DNA from: Dysgonomonas sp. ZJ279
GTDB taxonomy: Bacteria; Bacteroidota; Bacteroidia; Bacteroidales; Dysgonomonadaceae
Direction: 5' to 3'
Length of the DNA: 64,000 bases
NCBI RefSeq assembly: GCF_011039205.1
Contig: NZ_JAAKEL010000006.1
Span: 62,001 to 126,000, forward strand
Shown: positions 28,001 through 37,149 of the stretch, piece after piece
Layout: each line of letters starts with the position of its first letter
How positions within the stretch are numbered: position 1 is the first letter of the stretch
Position numbers and translations under genes: made by a program
The notes under the pieces: generated by a model
The model's database searches: none
What the model was told of the DNA's origin: nothing
Seen by the model: only the letters and a program-made list of their open reading frames with translations

Positions 28001-29076
28001 ATTTTACAGTAGAAGTTTCGAATGACGGGATTTTAATACCGGAAGAGCTGAAGGAGAAAATATTTGAACCTTTCTTTCAGGTAAAATCAGATCGTCGCGA
28101 AACATCAGGTTCAGGTATTGGTCTTTCTCTGGCTCGTTCTTTAACAGAACTTCATAATGGCTATCTATTCTATACATCACAATCAGGGCTAAATACCTTT
28201 ATGCTCAAAGTCCCTCTTCAGCAGGAATTGGCAACAAATGGAACAGATACTATAAATATAGACAGGGCATCCGATTATATTGTAGAAAATGAAACTAACT
28301 CTGCAAAGAAGAAACATTTAGAATCAATATTGGTAGTTGAAGACAATACGGATATGTTACAATTTATTGCAGACAAGTTGAAAGAAAATTACGTTGTAGA
28401 ATGTGCGTCTAATGGACTTAAAGCTCAGGAAATACTGAAACAGAAAAGTATCGACATTGTTATAAGTGATGTTATGATGCCCGAAATGAATGGCTTCGAG
28501 TTATGCAATTTTATCAAATCAAATATGGAGTACAGCCATATTATTGTAATACTATTAACTGCAAAAAATGACTTGAACAGTAAAATTAAAGGATTGGAAA
28601 TCGGTGCTGATGCTTATGTAGAAAAACCTTTCTCGTTCCAGTATTTGCAAACATTGCTCGTATCTCTCATGAATAATAGAAAGCGCGAAATAGAGTTGTT
28701 CCTGAAAAAGCCTTTTCTACCTATGCAGCAATCGGGAATCAACAAAGCCGATGAAGAATTTCTGACAAAAATCATATCAATTATAAACGAAAACATTACC
28801 GATTCTAATTTCAATGTGGAGAGCCTAGCCGATTTAGTTTATATGAGTCGCTCCAGCCTTCATCGCAAATTGAAAGTAATGATCGACTCTACACCAACTG
28901 ATTTCATAAGATTAGTGCGTCTACAAAAAGCAGCACAATTGATACAGGAAGGAAAATACAGGATAAATGAGATTTGTTATTTAGTAGGAATTAATTCATC
29001 CTCTTATTTTATTAAATTATTCCAAAGCCAGTACGGAATGACTCCAAAAGAATTCGAGAAACAGAATAAAGAATAA
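25099..29076 (+). CDS. Hybrid two-component system regulator (HTCS)
   Basis: A 1325-residue one-protein two-component system of the type that controls polysaccharide-utilisation loci in Bacteroidota. The start at 25099 gives a signal/anchor sequence and follows a promoter box. Order: periplasmic two-bladed-propeller sensor with repeated Reg_prop motifs (for example IWLGT and LWFGT, residues about 25-660), Y_Y_Y domain, membrane helix at about 775-797, HisKA with phospho-acceptor His about 830 in AHEIRTP, HATPase with NLLSNAIKYS about 947, receiver domain with Asp about 1124 in VISDVMMPEMNG, and an AraC-type helix-turn-helix from about 1215 to the end. All phospho-transfer residues are kept. 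It lies between the two operons carrying the shared 41-bp site and probably activates both on binding an oligosaccharide. Confidence 0.96.
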   Translation: MNRIFFLFIFLFLFSTCTLASDYYFSIIDGKAGLSQNNVKSICQDSYGFMWFGTRNRLNRYDGISFKVFDCYDQITKKGNNNIGAICEDSDKKLWLGTDKGVFIFDPITERFKSFDITTANKIIIDEWVADIKQDQNNNIWIVVPNQGVFKYEMLSGELVLYSVVEELKPSVSNPQCIAIENNGRVWIGSNGSGVFLYDNLKDTFTQYLGNENGRLTLAGKNIYTICHNNDNIIIGIHEEKLLKLDKRRNILQEVNAPEINNKIIRHIAIFNDDEIWVGTQSGLYIVNEKLQRVDHIMEDPLNSHSLSDNFVEKIYKDREGGIWLGTNFAGVNYLPNRNNKFEKYFPVSEKGSINSKRIREMKEDKDGNIWIGTEDAGLSIFDPQKKTFNPITNLFYNRILALLVQDSKVWVGFFKNGLDIVNLPQDKVQHYSLSDMGLNEESIYALCEDRYGKIWLGNAWGVFVADKNDMKFKHMDAFGLCYTYDLMEDSEGYIWVATMGSGVFQYDQKQGVLIHHTAKGENHLSSNSVSGITEDHLGQIWFSTDRGGICVYNKKSKSFKSYSIKDGLPDDVAYKILEDKNYDLWFGTNLGLVRFNPETEQVKVFTQNEGLLSNQFNYKSSLVSSSGKLYFGCMEGLIAFKPEEFKQNEFIPPVYITKLSIFNKEIVPNADGSPLQKSIIHTDRIELPFNQANIILDFVSLSYTAPQANMYAYKMENIDADWIYTNNNHSASYAKLPPGKYIFKVKGTNNDGLWSGGETLLEIEILPPWWASNIAYFVYLVLFISICYFGLKISLKKYRKRSNEKQKLFEIEKERELYEAKVDFFTDIAHEIRTPVTLINGPLESIMEMDITDPNIKRNLKIIEQNTNHLLHLINQLLDFRKVDSRKFSLNLRSTDINELLKTVISRFQQQSVSSKKTIKVHPFPEEHISAIADRDCLDKVLNNLLSNAIKYSEHLIEIFLSEDETYFTVEVSNDGILIPEELKEKIFEPFFQVKSDRRETSGSGIGLSLARSLTELHNGYLFYTSQSGLNTFMLKVPLQQELATNGTDTINIDRASDYIVENETNSAKKKHLESILVVEDNTDMLQFIADKLKENYVVECASNGLKAQEILKQKSIDIVISDVMMPEMNGFELCNFIKSNMEYSHIIVILLTAKNDLNSKIKGLEIGADAYVEKPFSFQYLQTLLVSLMNNRKREIELFLKKPFLPMQQSGINKADEEFLTKIISIINENITDSNFNVESLADLVYMSRSSLHRKLKVMIDSTPTDFIRLVRLQKAAQLIQEGKYRINEICYLVGINSSSYFIKLFQSQYGMTPKEFEKQNKE

Positions 29077-29078
29077 TC

Positions 29079-30092
29079 TTATTTTGAGGGCTTACAACTA
29101 AATTTGAATCTTATAAAATCTGATTTTTCCTCATTTGCAGTAAGAATATTTGTTTCAAAACAAGGATGATTTACACCATCAGGATGATATTGAGCCTCGA
29201 GGCATATTCCACCAAAAGGCACAAAATTCCCCTCTAAAAAATCGCCTGTATAAATTTGAATACCGGGCATGGATGTATATACATCAACAATCCGCCCGGA
29301 TACTTTTTCCCTGAGCGATGCTATTGGAGTAGCTGTGTCGGGGTCTTTTATGAAATATGCGTTATACCCTTTTAGATTGTCTTTTTTAAGTTGAGCCATT
29401 TTACCGATGGGCTTATATTCTCTGAAGTCAAAAGCTGAATTCGTTACCGAACAAATCTTGCCGATGGGTAGAAACTCATCATTCATCTCAAGATATTGCG
29501 TTGCATTCACTTGAAGTTCATGATCCAGAATATCATTATTTTGAATGTTAAGGTTGAAGTAGCTGTGATTGGTGAAATTCACAGGTGTTGCTTTATCCGA
29601 CAAGGCTTTATATTCGATACTCAATTCATTATTGTCAGAGAAAAAATAAGTAACTGATAATTTCAGATTACCGGAAAATCCGCCCTCTCCATCAGGACTT
29701 TCGATATAGAATATTACATTATTCTCATTGATTCTATAATCAAATATCTTTGTATTGAAACCATTATATCCTCCGTGGTTGGAATTTTGTCCGTCATTTC
29801 TATCTGTCTGATATGTCTGTCCATTCAGTGTAAATCGTCCGTTAGATATTCGATTGGCATAACGACCGATAGTAGAACCTAAATAGAACATATCACAAAA
29901 GTAATCTTCCAGATTATTATAGCTTAGAATAACATTCTTTCCTACCCCTTCTTTATTCGGAACGACGATGGAAACGATAGATGCACCATAATTACTTATT
30001 TCTATATATGAACCGGAAGTATTTGTCAAGCGTAGCAAGATTACCTCCTTTTGCTTATAGGTAACAGACTGTTGTATAGAAATTTTAGTCAT
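29079..30092 (-). CDS. galM: Aldose 1-epimerase (galactose mutarotase)
   Basis: A 337-residue enzyme that interconverts alpha and beta anomers of galactose and other aldoses before the Leloir pathway. No signal peptide, so cytoplasmic. Motifs: STIGRYANRIS near residue 75, the catalytic His in FTNHSYFNL near 174, and the catalytic Glu in GGICLEAQYHPDGVNH near 305. It is the last gene of the MFS operon, 41 bases after GH36. Its stop codon is only 2 bases from that of the convergent HTCS gene. Its presence supports galactose as the released sugar. Confidence 0.93.
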   Translation of the reverse strand: MTKISIQQSVTYKQKEVILLRLTNTSGSYIEISNYGASIVSIVVPNKEGVGKNVILSYNNLEDYFCDMFYLGSTIGRYANRISNGRFTLNGQTYQTDRNDGQNSNHGGYNGFNTKIFDYRINENNVIFYIESPDGEGGFSGNLKLSVTYFFSDNNELSIEYKALSDKATPVNFTNHSYFNLNIQNNDILDHELQVNATQYLEMNDEFLPIGKICSVTNSAFDFREYKPIGKMAQLKKDNLKGYNAYFIKDPDTATPIASLREKVSGRIVDVYTSMPGIQIYTGDFLEGNFVPFGGICLEAQYHPDGVNHPCFETNILTANEEKSDFIRFKFSCKPSK

Positions 30093-30133
30093 AGTGCATC
30101 TATTTGTGTTTGTTTTCAGTCAGAATAAATTTG

Positions 30134-32314
30134 CTATTTTATACTATTAAGTTGAAGAAGAACGCTCTCATATTCATTATATATAGGGAATGTAAGACCT
30201 ACAGTCATCAGATAATCACCACTGAATGGCTTATTCTCGTAAGCAGCCGCTCTCGACCAATTAGGAGATACCTTATTAATTTCTTTCAGTGTGTATGTCT
30301 TGTTGGGATCGAGACCTTTCAAATAGATTGTTTGCTTATCTGATTTCAATTCTTTTCTTACAAGAAAATTGAAAACAATAGCTTCGTCTTTATTTTCATT
30401 AACATACATGAAGACAGTACGATTGTTTTTGTATGGTGAGAGGATTCTATACAGATCGCCATGAAGAACAGTTTTACGTATTTGCTTATATGTCTCTATT
30501 GCATTTTTCGAGAATATTTTTTCTTCATCCGTCATTTGTACAGGCTGTAAATCCATGCCTAATTTGCCTGCCATAGCAATGTCGAAACGATATTTAAGTG
30601 GGGTACTGCGTCCCGAAATATGATTGGGTGATACCGAAACATGACTTGCAAGACCAATAGTAGGGAAGAAATACTGCGCACCCCATTGAGTAAATATGCG
30701 TTGTAATGGATCGTTATTGTCACTGATCCAATATTCATCGAAATGTTTCATTGTGCCATAGTCGATGCGACCGCCACCGCCCGAGCAAGCCATAAAGGTT
30801 ACATCTGGGTATTTTGCACTTACTTTATCCATTACTTCCAGTAAGGCTAAACTATAATCTATCCAAAGGTGCGATTGCTTATCAGCCGGCAAGTAAGATG
30901 ATCCCGAATTTTGAACAAAACGGTTACAATCCCATTTCACATAGTCGATACCCGGATTCTTTTGTAATATTTCGTCAATTGTATTATAAACAAACTCTTT
31001 TACTTTCGGATTACTCATATCCAAAATCAACTGATTACGTTGAGGAGTCCTTTCTCTGTGAGGTTGAGCGATAACCCAATCGGGATGTTTTTCGTATAAT
31101 TCACTCTTCGGATTTACCATTTCGGGTTCTACCCAGATTCCGAATTTCAGACCTCTTTTTTTACACTCTTCTATCAGATAAGGGATACCTCTTGGTAATT
31201 TCTTGGTGTTGGTTTGCCAATCGCCTAATCCGGCTGTATCTCCATTTCTCGGATATTTATTACCGAACCAGCCATCATCGAGTAAGAATAGTTCGAATCC
31301 CATTTTAGACGCATCGTCAATGATTTGGGTTAGTTTCGGTTCGTCAAAATCGAAGTATGTCGCTTCCCAGTTATTCAGTAAAATACTTCTCTCTTTATCT
31401 CCGTTTTTTATACCGTATTTTCTAGCCCAACGGTGAAAGTTACGGGTAATCTTTCCTGTACCTTCATTACTATATGTGTAGAGCAGAGCAGGAGTTTTGA
31501 AAATTTTGTCTTTATCGAGTGTATAGGTTGAGGCATAAGGATTTATTCCTGACAAAACACGTAGTTTCTGATCGTTATCCACTTCGAAACAGAATTGGAA
31601 GTTACCAGGCCACGCTAATGTGCCACCAATCACTTCGCCATTCGATTCCTCCACAGGATTACCTAACGAGAGCAGAAAACAAGGATGGGTATATTGGTTA
31701 GATCTTACCCCTAATTTGGTATCTATGATTTTAATACCGGAAGTTAGCTCTTGCTCTGCGATATTCATCTCTTCCGACCAGTCACCATAAAATTGGCTTA
31801 CATAGTATTTCTTTGCATAAAAAGACAGATCGGCAGACGCAAAATTATTAAGAATAACAGGTTTGTTTTCGCCGTTTCTTATTTCTGTCCATTGTTCTAT
31901 AATGTCTTCTTTTTGGTAAGCATTGTAATGCAGATCGACATACAAACCATAATATTCATCTTTCAAAGAGATTACAGTATGAAAAATATTAGTGTCTTTA
32001 CGATCTGTTTTAGTCGATACGTATCCTAATTCGGTCGATGTGTTCCCATCGGCATGGGTCATTCTTAATGCAGCTTCGAACACATGGGTTGTTCCGAATG
32101 TGGAATAGGCACTAAAACTCTTCAAAGGAACTGCCTCTAATTCGTTGAGCTGTTTTATCTTTTTACCGAAATAAACTTGTTCGAGCCTGTTTTGGTCGTT
32201 AACCTGTAACAGCAAGCATGTATTATCCGTTGTTATCGGAATGTAATTTGCGGCAAGCAGACTCGTAGAGGCTACCAGAAACAGAGCGATCAATAAATAC
32301 TTTTGTAATTGCAT
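30134..32314 (-). CDS. GH36 alpha-galactosidase (transporter operon copy)
   Basis: A 726-residue enzyme with a signal peptide (LIALFLVASTSLLAA) and the same layout as the GH36 in the susC operon. The TIM barrel has LLDDGWFG, the nucleophile Asp near residue 462 in KWDCNRF, the CSGGGGR loop and the acid/base Asp in WISDNND. The two copies share long aligned stretches but differ enough to be old paralogues. The signal peptide places it in the periplasm although it is encoded with an inner-membrane porter and a cytoplasmic epimerase. It probably finishes alpha-galactoside hydrolysis just before uptake. It lies 24 bases after the DUF5107 gene. Confidence 0.94.
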   Translation of the reverse strand: MQLQKYLLIALFLVASTSLLAANYIPITTDNTCLLLQVNDQNRLEQVYFGKKIKQLNELEAVPLKSFSAYSTFGTTHVFEAALRMTHADGNTSTELGYVSTKTDRKDTNIFHTVISLKDEYYGLYVDLHYNAYQKEDIIEQWTEIRNGENKPVILNNFASADLSFYAKKYYVSQFYGDWSEEMNIAEQELTSGIKIIDTKLGVRSNQYTHPCFLLSLGNPVEESNGEVIGGTLAWPGNFQFCFEVDNDQKLRVLSGINPYASTYTLDKDKIFKTPALLYTYSNEGTGKITRNFHRWARKYGIKNGDKERSILLNNWEATYFDFDEPKLTQIIDDASKMGFELFLLDDGWFGNKYPRNGDTAGLGDWQTNTKKLPRGIPYLIEECKKRGLKFGIWVEPEMVNPKSELYEKHPDWVIAQPHRERTPQRNQLILDMSNPKVKEFVYNTIDEILQKNPGIDYVKWDCNRFVQNSGSSYLPADKQSHLWIDYSLALLEVMDKVSAKYPDVTFMACSGGGGRIDYGTMKHFDEYWISDNNDPLQRIFTQWGAQYFFPTIGLASHVSVSPNHISGRSTPLKYRFDIAMAGKLGMDLQPVQMTDEEKIFSKNAIETYKQIRKTVLHGDLYRILSPYKNNRTVFMYVNENKDEAIVFNFLVRKELKSDKQTIYLKGLDPNKTYTLKEINKVSPNWSRAAAYENKPFSGDYLMTVGLTFPIYNEYESVLLQLNSIK

Positions 32315-32338
32315 GGTATTATGATTTTTGTTTTAATA

Positions 32339-35300
32339 TTAAATGCTATTCAGTATCAAGTGGCTATCCAAATGGTTTATATCCAATTGTTTCACTTTTA
32401 TAAGATATTCCTTGGCTTCATTCAGATTTCCTAATCCCAGATTCCCCAATCCCATAACATAGTAGCAATGTATCTGATTGCGAATATTCAGATCGTCTTC
32501 CCAAATGGCAAGATCGGGTAATGATACAGCAAAATAATCGATACGGCAGTTGTCGAAAAGATGCTTCTTTCCGTGATCTATCAACTTGTTGTAACGGCTC
32601 TTTGCTTTATCTGTATTGCCTAATGCAGCCCAAGCCAATCCTTGATAATATATTTTGTCGGGTTGCTGGTCATTATAGAAAAATGCCTGTTGAGGTTCGG
32701 GCGAACCGATAGTTGCTTTTTGTAAATGGAACATTGCTTTTTGCTCGTTTCCAACGCCTTTGTAAGCTAATCCTTTGTAATAATCAATATCGTTTTCTTC
32801 CGCATTAGATAGCTTACCTTCGCCTAGATTGTGAGGATAATAATCTGTCTCGTGAAGTAGCCTGAGTGCTTCTTGAAATTCATTACCTTTCATAGCTTGT
32901 TTGGCTAATTCGATGCGGCAGACAGTATATTGCTTTGCTATTTTACCTTCGCCACCTTCCCACGGATGGAACTTGTAGTCAGTAATCAGATTCATAGCCT
33001 CTTTGTATCGTCCTAGCTGATTGTATAATGTGATCCGTTCTATACAAAGATCATCACGTTCTTCGACTAATGACGCATATTTTTCGAGAAAAGCTAAACG
33101 TTCATCAGGCGAGACACCTCTTTTTTTATACAACTGATCCAATTCCATTAATATACGTGAATCAGTCATATCCAGAGCAAATGCCTTTTCCAATAATTCT
33201 TTAGCCTCTTCTTTGCGATTGTATTTATTGTAATAGGCTAATGCCAGATTGCGAAGCACTGTAGGATATTTATTGTTTAATTGCTGCGATCTTTCCCAAC
33301 ATATCACAGCGTCATCGTATTGACGTGCCGCATACCAGAAGTTACCCAGATAGTATGGAGCTAAGGAGTCTTCGGGGTTTAGCCTCATGGCTTCTTGTAG
33401 TATATTTACTTCTTCTATCCGATTGGGGAAGCATCTGTCGGGCGACATTTTAGAAGCTTTTATGTAATATTCTTTAGCTTCGGTAGCTTTACCCATTTTA
33501 GAAGAGAAATAACCCAGTATATAATATACCATCGGATACACCTTGTTTTCGTCGGTGATGCAGCATGATAATAATCGAGTTGCCTCTTCATATAGTCCTG
33601 CACCTGCAAAATCGAGCGCGTATTCTATATATGGATGAGTGGAGCCGTGCATCAGGTTTTTTAATATTTCTATATCTCTAATATCATTCGTTAGAAGATA
33701 TTTTTCGAATCGGCATCCGATATTGAACTTATCGATTTTCAAAGAATCTTCGATTAAATCCATCGCGTCGTCTTTTCTTCCCAGCTTTCTTAGTATAGAA
33801 GCCTTTAGCTGGCGTGCTTTATGATTGTGCCAATTCCGTATCAAACTGCGATCTATTCTCTCTAAAGCCTCTTCCCACAATCCTCTTTCGGCATCTATTT
33901 GTGCCAAAGCATAATATCCCGAATCTTGCCATGCGGCATTCCATGTCGCTTTAAAGAATGCACCGTAAGCATCATCCTTACGACCTTGCATATTTAGACA
34001 CCATCCCAGATTATAATTTGGTTCACCATCGTAAGGATTCGGATTGCGCTCTGTTTGCGTTTCTACTGCTTTGCGGAAAAAGGGTTCGGCTTTAGCGAAT
34101 TGCCCCCGACGCATTAAAATAAGTCCCATTGCATTATTACAGCGGATATCTTTCGGCTCACGGCTAAGAGCTTCTGTATAAAAATCTATCGGGTTATAGG
34201 TCGCATGACGATATTGTTCCAAATGCTGACCCGTAAGGAACAGTTGCTCTATGGATGCAATTTCTTTCGGTTCTTTAGCCGCTTTGGCAGGATCAGGAGT
34301 CGGCTTTATTTCGGGTTTGTCTGCCTTATATGTCAATAGCTCGTTTCCATCGGATGTATAGAGATTGAATATTAAATTTTCGGGAGTTATATTTCCTACC
34401 TCTACCGTGTTGAAGTAAGAATGCAAAGGTGAGGTATTTGCATAACTATCTAAATAAACTTTTCCATCGGTGTTCTTTAATACAATGTGTAGATTCTGAA
34501 ACTCGGAAGTTGTGTAAAGAATAATACTTGCCTGTCCCTCTTTTACATCTATATTTACGATTGCATCTTTATTCGCATTTTTCACATAGCCTACCTCTGC
34601 ATAGGGCATAAAGTATTGCACCCACGATTTTTCTTCATTGGGTTGCAGCCATGTAAAATCAGGTTGATTGTCGGTATATACTCCTGTCATTAATTCTATG
34701 TATGGCCCGTCTTCATCGGTTAGATTCCGATCCCAGGCAATACCGAAGTCACCATTGCCCCATGTCCACTGTTTTTTACCGGGAGATATATGGTGATTGG
34801 CAACGTGCAATAAACCACCTTTCACATCTTCTTCATATCCTCCTACAAAATTGAATTTGGACTGTATAGCCATATAAGAGGTCGGTACAGGAACATTTTT
34901 ATACTTCGAAATATCTACTCCTGCCGAATAATCCTGTTTGTAATATGTGCCTGTTGCTATCGGAAAATTTGATACATCACGCTTACCGTGATCAAACACA
35001 GCATGGACATCGGGCGGAAACACCGAGTGATAATGATCGTTTACCACAACAGCAGGGTTAGCCCACCATAGGAATGTCTGAGGAAAGGCAGTACGGTTAT
35101 ACACTTTTACAGTTATTTCGACATATGCTTTTCCGGGACGAAGCGTAAATCCCTGCATGCCTTTTGTTCGGAACATGCGTTCCACCTCGTTGCACCAGAC
35201 AGTCATACTGCCATCTGCATTTTTTTCGATATAATAATCCGTAGGCAGAAAGGTACTCGGGCGATGATGCTGAGGCCAGTTGAACTCTATACCTCCCGAA

Positions 35301-35677
35301 ATCCACGGACCGGTAAGACCTACCAATGCGGGCTTAATCACCTGATTATAATATACAAAGTGGCGTTGCTTAACCTTATCGTAAGCCATTTGAATGCGTC
35401 CGCCCAATTCGGGAAGGATCATTACTTTTAGATATTCGTTTTCGATAAATAAAGCCTTGTATTGCTTGTCTTTCTTCTCATCAGAAACCTTTTCTACCAC
35501 AGGATAGGGATATACGGCTCCCGAACTTCCCTGATAAACTCTTTTCTCGAGGAATATCGGGTTTTTCTCTTCTTCTCCTATTTCGTATGTAGGGAGCATG
35601 ATGTTTTCTTCCCATGCTTTTACTACATTTTTTTCATTCACAGTGGATCGAATCAGATAATCAGTTATCTCTTCCAT
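32339..35677 (-). CDS. DUF5107 and tetratricopeptide-repeat protein
   Basis: A protein of 1112 residues from the ATG at 35677; a longer frame to 35830 would overlap the MFS gene and has a basic, low-quality N-terminus. The first 350 residues match DUF5107 in character: a mutarotase/beta-sandwich-like fold with ILPELGGRIQMAYD, GPWISGGIEFNWPQHH and WTWGNGDFGIAWDRN. The remainder is a long series of TPR helix pairs (for example GLILMRRGQFAKAEPFFRKA). No signal peptide, so cytoplasmic. Such proteins recur beside sugar porters and glycosidases in Bacteroidota, but I know of no established activity. The fold, with carbohydrate-enzyme-like GGIEFNWP, makes a sugar-binding or catalytic role on imported oligosaccharides plausible; the TPR tail could bind partners. 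Confidence 0.88.
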   Translation of the reverse strand: MEEITDYLIRSTVNEKNVVKAWEENIMLPTYEIGEEEKNPIFLEKRVYQGSSGAVYPYPVVEKVSDEKKDKQYKALFIENEYLKVMILPELGGRIQMAYDKVKQRHFVYYNQVIKPALVGLTGPWISGGIEFNWPQHHRPSTFLPTDYYIEKNADGSMTVWCNEVERMFRTKGMQGFTLRPGKAYVEITVKVYNRTAFPQTFLWWANPAVVVNDHYHSVFPPDVHAVFDHGKRDVSNFPIATGTYYKQDYSAGVDISKYKNVPVPTSYMAIQSKFNFVGGYEEDVKGGLLHVANHHISPGKKQWTWGNGDFGIAWDRNLTDEDGPYIELMTGVYTDNQPDFTWLQPNEEKSWVQYFMPYAEVGYVKNANKDAIVNIDVKEGQASIILYTTSEFQNLHIVLKNTDGKVYLDSYANTSPLHSYFNTVEVGNITPENLIFNLYTSDGNELLTYKADKPEIKPTPDPAKAAKEPKEIASIEQLFLTGQHLEQYRHATYNPIDFYTEALSREPKDIRCNNAMGLILMRRGQFAKAEPFFRKAVETQTERNPNPYDGEPNYNLGWCLNMQGRKDDAYGAFFKATWNAAWQDSGYYALAQIDAERGLWEEALERIDRSLIRNWHNHKARQLKASILRKLGRKDDAMDLIEDSLKIDKFNIGCRFEKYLLTNDIRDIEILKNLMHGSTHPYIEYALDFAGAGLYEEATRLLSCCITDENKVYPMVYYILGYFSSKMGKATEAKEYYIKASKMSPDRCFPNRIEEVNILQEAMRLNPEDSLAPYYLGNFWYAARQYDDAVICWERSQQLNNKYPTVLRNLALAYYNKYNRKEEAKELLEKAFALDMTDSRILMELDQLYKKRGVSPDERLAFLEKYASLVEERDDLCIERITLYNQLGRYKEAMNLITDYKFHPWEGGEGKIAKQYTVCRIELAKQAMKGNEFQEALRLLHETDYYPHNLGEGKLSNAEENDIDYYKGLAYKGVGNEQKAMFHLQKATIGSPEPQQAFFYNDQQPDKIYYQGLAWAALGNTDKAKSRYNKLIDHGKKHLFDNCRIDYFAVSLPDLAIWEDDLNIRNQIHCYYVMGLGNLGLGNLNEAKEYLIKVKQLDINHLDSHLILNSI

Positions 35678-35729
35678 TACGTTTTTACCTTTTGAGTTAA
35701 ATATTATACGATTTAAGGTTGCACCTTTA

Positions 35730-37100
35730 TTATTTAGTAAGTTCTTTTTCAATTTCTTCGAGTGATTTACCTTTTGTTTCGGGTAAATTCTTTTTGACAA
35801 ATACAAATCCCAAGAGACAGATAATGCCATATAGCCAGAATGTGCCGTAAGAACCTAGTCTGCTGTTTAATAATGGAAATGTATATGTCAGTATAAAACA
35901 TGCCGTCCATAACGAGAATGTGGCAATTGCCATCGCCATCCCTCTTATGCGTGTAGGGAATATTTCGGAAATAACTACCCATGTGATAGGCGCCAGAGTC
36001 ATCGCGTAGCAGCCAATAGCAAGCATCACTAAAACCAGAACAGATAAGCCCGACACCTCTAAATAGTAGCAAGTGCCTAATGCCGCATAAATACAGGCTA
36101 AGCCTATTGCCCCGAAAAGCAACAAAGAGCGTCGTCCTAATCTGTCTACGGTGTACATTCCTACGATAGTGAAAACAACATTTGTTACACCTGTTATAAC
36201 GATATTGAAAAGAATATCGGAAACACCATATCCTGCAGCCATAAATATTTCCTGTGCATAATTAAATATTACATTAATTCCGCACCATTGCTGGAAGGCT
36301 GCGATAACGATTCCGATGAGTAATATTTTAGGCATTTTCCCTTTAAAGAGTAATTTATAGTTCACCTTTTCTTTACTATTATCAGCAATCTCTTTCATAG
36401 AACTCATTTCGGTTCTGGCATAGTCACCTCCTCCGATACGGGTAAGTATTATCTGTGATTTTTCTATCTTCATTTTGGTATAGAGCCAACGTGGACTCTC
36501 GGGTATAATAAATATCAATATAAAGAAAAAGATTGCGGGAACCCCTCCTGCCCAAAACATCCATCTCCATCCCATCTGTCCGTTCCACGAATTGAGGATA
36601 TCTTCTCCGGGAGCGACAGAATCGGCAATAAGCCAGTTTACAAGTTGTGCCGCAAGTATTCCAATAACAACTGTCAATTGGTTAAGTGCTACGAATTTGC
36701 CCCTGACATTCGTTGGCGCAACTTCGGCGATGTACATGGGCGACAGGTTGGATGCCATACCGATGCCAATTCCTCCAAATATACGATAGATAATAAACCA
36801 GGTGAGCGTATCGCTGACACCTGTGCCTACGGCTGCGATGATAAATACCAACGAGGCTATTATCATTAGCGGCTTTCTTCCGTAGCGATCCGAAAGGCTA
36901 CCCGAAACCATAACTCCCAACAAGCAACCTAATATGGCACTCCCCATAACCCAACCTTGTATATAAGGTGAGTCTGCAATATTGAAATATAATTCATAAA
37001 ATGGCTTTGCTCCTCCGATTACAACCCAGTCGTAACCAAATAATAAGCCTCCCATTGCTGAGACAAAAGTGATAAGTAATAAATAGCGGCTATTTTTCAT
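35730..37100 (-). CDS. MFS sugar porter (XylE/GalP-type, sugar:H+ symporter family)
   Basis: A 456-residue inner-membrane protein with 12 predicted helices. Sugar-porter signatures: GGLLFGYDWVVIGG in helix 1, SDRYGRKP between helices 2 and 3, PESPRWLY after helix 6, DRLGRRS between 8 and 9, and PETKGKSLEEIE at the end. The helix 1 motif normally reads GYDxxVIxGA and is kept in outline. It probably brings galactose or another hexose or pentose into the cytoplasm. It is first in a four-gene operon with DUF5107/TPR, GH36 and aldose epimerase. Its promoter carries the 41-bp site shared with susC. Confidence 0.94.
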   Translation of the reverse strand: MKNSRYLLLITFVSAMGGLLFGYDWVVIGGAKPFYELYFNIADSPYIQGWVMGSAILGCLLGVMVSGSLSDRYGRKPLMIIASLVFIIAAVGTGVSDTLTWFIIYRIFGGIGIGMASNLSPMYIAEVAPTNVRGKFVALNQLTVVIGILAAQLVNWLIADSVAPGEDILNSWNGQMGWRWMFWAGGVPAIFFFILIFIIPESPRWLYTKMKIEKSQIILTRIGGGDYARTEMSSMKEIADNSKEKVNYKLLFKGKMPKILLIGIVIAAFQQWCGINVIFNYAQEIFMAAGYGVSDILFNIVITGVTNVVFTIVGMYTVDRLGRRSLLLFGAIGLACIYAALGTCYYLEVSGLSVLVLVMLAIGCYAMTLAPITWVVISEIFPTRIRGMAMAIATFSLWTACFILTYTFPLLNSRLGSYGTFWLYGIICLLGFVFVKKNLPETKGKSLEEIEKELTK

Positions 37101-37127
37101 ATTAGATTTTTATAGGTTATCTGAATG

Positions 37128-37135
37128 TAAAATTA
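37128..37135 (-). promoter_or_regulatory. -7-like box of the MFS operon
   Basis: TAATTTTA on the minus strand, 14 bases from the 41-bp operator and about 28 bases from the MFS start codon. Context AAATCTAATTTTAC matches the susC promoter context. Confidence 0.55.
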
Positions 37136-37149
37136 GATTTAAAGTATTT

